Shown in pieces: positions 5,494 through 6,129 of a stretch of 6,129 nucleotides of DNA. Numbering within the stretch: the stretch's first letter is position 1; each line of letters starts with the position of its first letter. The DNA is from Sulfuriferula multivorans. Lineage in GTDB: Bacteria; Pseudomonadota; Gammaproteobacteria; Burkholderiales; Thiobacillaceae. The position numbers and the translations under genes were made by a program. The notes beneath the pieces were generated by a model. The model made no database searches. It was given only the letters and a program-made list of their open reading frames with translations, and was not told the DNA's origin. Where the stretch lies: assembly GCA_010365175.1 (NCBI GenBank), contig JAAFGW010000186.1, positions 1 through 6,129 of the forward strand, given 5' to 3'.

Positions 5494-6129
5494 ATGCGCA
5501 CCCTCATTTGCGGTTCCCTCGCCTTCGATTCCATCATGGTGTTTCAGGATCACTTCAAGAACCACATCCTGCCCGACAAAATCCACATGCTGAATGTGTC
5601 GTTTTTGGTTCCGGAAATGCGCCGCGAATTTGGCGGCTGCGCCGGCAATATCGCCTACAACCTGAAGTTGCTGGGTGGCGAGCCGGTAATTATGGCAACC
5701 GTCGGTGAGGATTTCGGCGTCTATGCCGAACGGCTGGATACACTGGGCATCTCGCGTGAATCGATCCGCGACATGCCGGGCAGCTATACGGCACAGGCTT
5801 TTATCACGACCGACCTGGCCGACAACCAAATCACCGCCTTTCACCCTGGCGCGATGTTCTTTTCACACGAGAATGATGCGTCCAAAGCACGCGATATCGG
5901 CCTGGGTATCGTTTCTCCCGATGGCCGTGACGGCATGCTGAGCCACTGCCGGCAGTTCCATGAGGCCGGCATCCCCTTCGTGTTCGATCCGGGTCAGGGG
6001 ATGCCGTTGTTTTCCGGTAGCGAACTACTGGAAATGGTCGAACTGTCCGACTACGTCACCCTCAACGATTACGAAGCCGAGTTGCTGCAGACGCGCACCG
6101 AAATGTCGCTGGCTGTTCTGGCGACCAAG
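5494..6129 (+). CDS. Adenosine kinase-like carbohydrate kinase, PfkB family (3' end cut by window)
   Basis: An open frame of 212 codons runs from the ATG at 5494 to the window edge without a stop. It starts RTLICGSLAFDSIMVF, where D12 fits the conserved substrate-binding aspartate of ribokinase-fold enzymes. EFGGCAGNIAYNLKLLGG (GG at 47-48, N52) is PfkB signature 1. TVGEDFG, SYTAQAFITTD, FDPGQG and LNDYEAELL (N191-D192-Y193-E194) follow in family order. From memory the pattern, including SFLV and the DxxxNQITAFHPGAM region, resembles the Mycobacterium tuberculosis adenosine kinase group more than eukaryotic-type enzymes. Such enzymes phosphorylate adenosine or a related sugar or nucleoside with ATP in the cytoplasm. 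The catalytic GxGD motif is expected beyond the right edge, so activity cannot be judged. No strong ribosome site precedes the ATG. It has its own promoter at 5436-5463. Confidence 0.9.
   Translation, partial: MRTLICGSLAFDSIMVFQDHFKNHILPDKIHMLNVSFLVPEMRREFGGCAGNIAYNLKLLGGEPVIMATVGEDFGVYAERLDTLGISRESIRDMPGSYTAQAFITTDLADNQITAFHPGAMFFSHENDASKARDIGLGIVSPDGRDGMLSHCRQFHEAGIPFVFDPGQGMPLFSGSELLEMVELSDYVTLNDYEAELLQTRTEMSLAVLATK

Noticed and set aside
5440..5844. Minus-strand open frame of 134 codons over the kinase start
   Set aside because: The plus-strand frame from 5494 has clear PfkB motifs and a promoter; the reverse frame is its shadow.

Overview
The window looks like ordinary chromosome from a Gram-negative bacterium. 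Betaproteobacteria, perhaps a Nitrosomonadales-type lineage, is the best guess. The reasons are the split two-subunit glycine decarboxylase, the DgkA-type diacylglycerol kinase, a FimV-like inner-membrane protein and a DUF3144 protein. All genes lie on the plus strand, and coding sequence fills most of the window. The taxonomic call is inference from gene types and overall protein character, not from a marker gene.

Layout: (1) 1-871, C-terminal part of gcvPA, glycine dehydrogenase (decarboxylating) subunit 1, cut by the left edge. (2) 884-1171, a small DUF3144-family protein. (3) 1172-1383, a gap holding a possible terminator hairpin (1184-1207) and a 141-bp long-hairpin element (1214-1354) flanked by TTTA direct repeats, which looks like a MITE-type insertion. 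(4) 1384-1875, tpx, atypical 2-Cys thiol peroxidase. (5) 1926-3395, complete gcvPB, glycine dehydrogenase subunit 2. (6) 3392-3769, dgkA, overlapping gcvPB by ATGA. (7) 3876-5411, a 511-residue FimV-like protein with signal peptide, one internal membrane helix and a cytoplasmic TPR-like tail, but no visible LysM domain. (8) 5494-6129, the first 212 codons of an adenosine kinase-like PfkB-family sugar kinase, preceded by a good sigma-70 promoter and cut by the right edge.

GcvPA and GcvPB together form the P-protein of the glycine cleavage system. It decarboxylates glycine with PLP and passes the aminomethyl group to the lipoyl arm of GcvH. Here the two halves are separated by about 1 kb holding DUF3144, the hairpin element and tpx. 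DgkA recycles diacylglycerol to phosphatidate and is translationally coupled to gcvPB. The FimV-like protein and the kinase appear to be separate transcription units. I found no RNA gene, CRISPR array, toxin-antitoxin pair, defence locus or prophage. The most unusual pieces are the hairpin element and the architecture of the FimV-like protein; nothing supports calling the window a new biological system.
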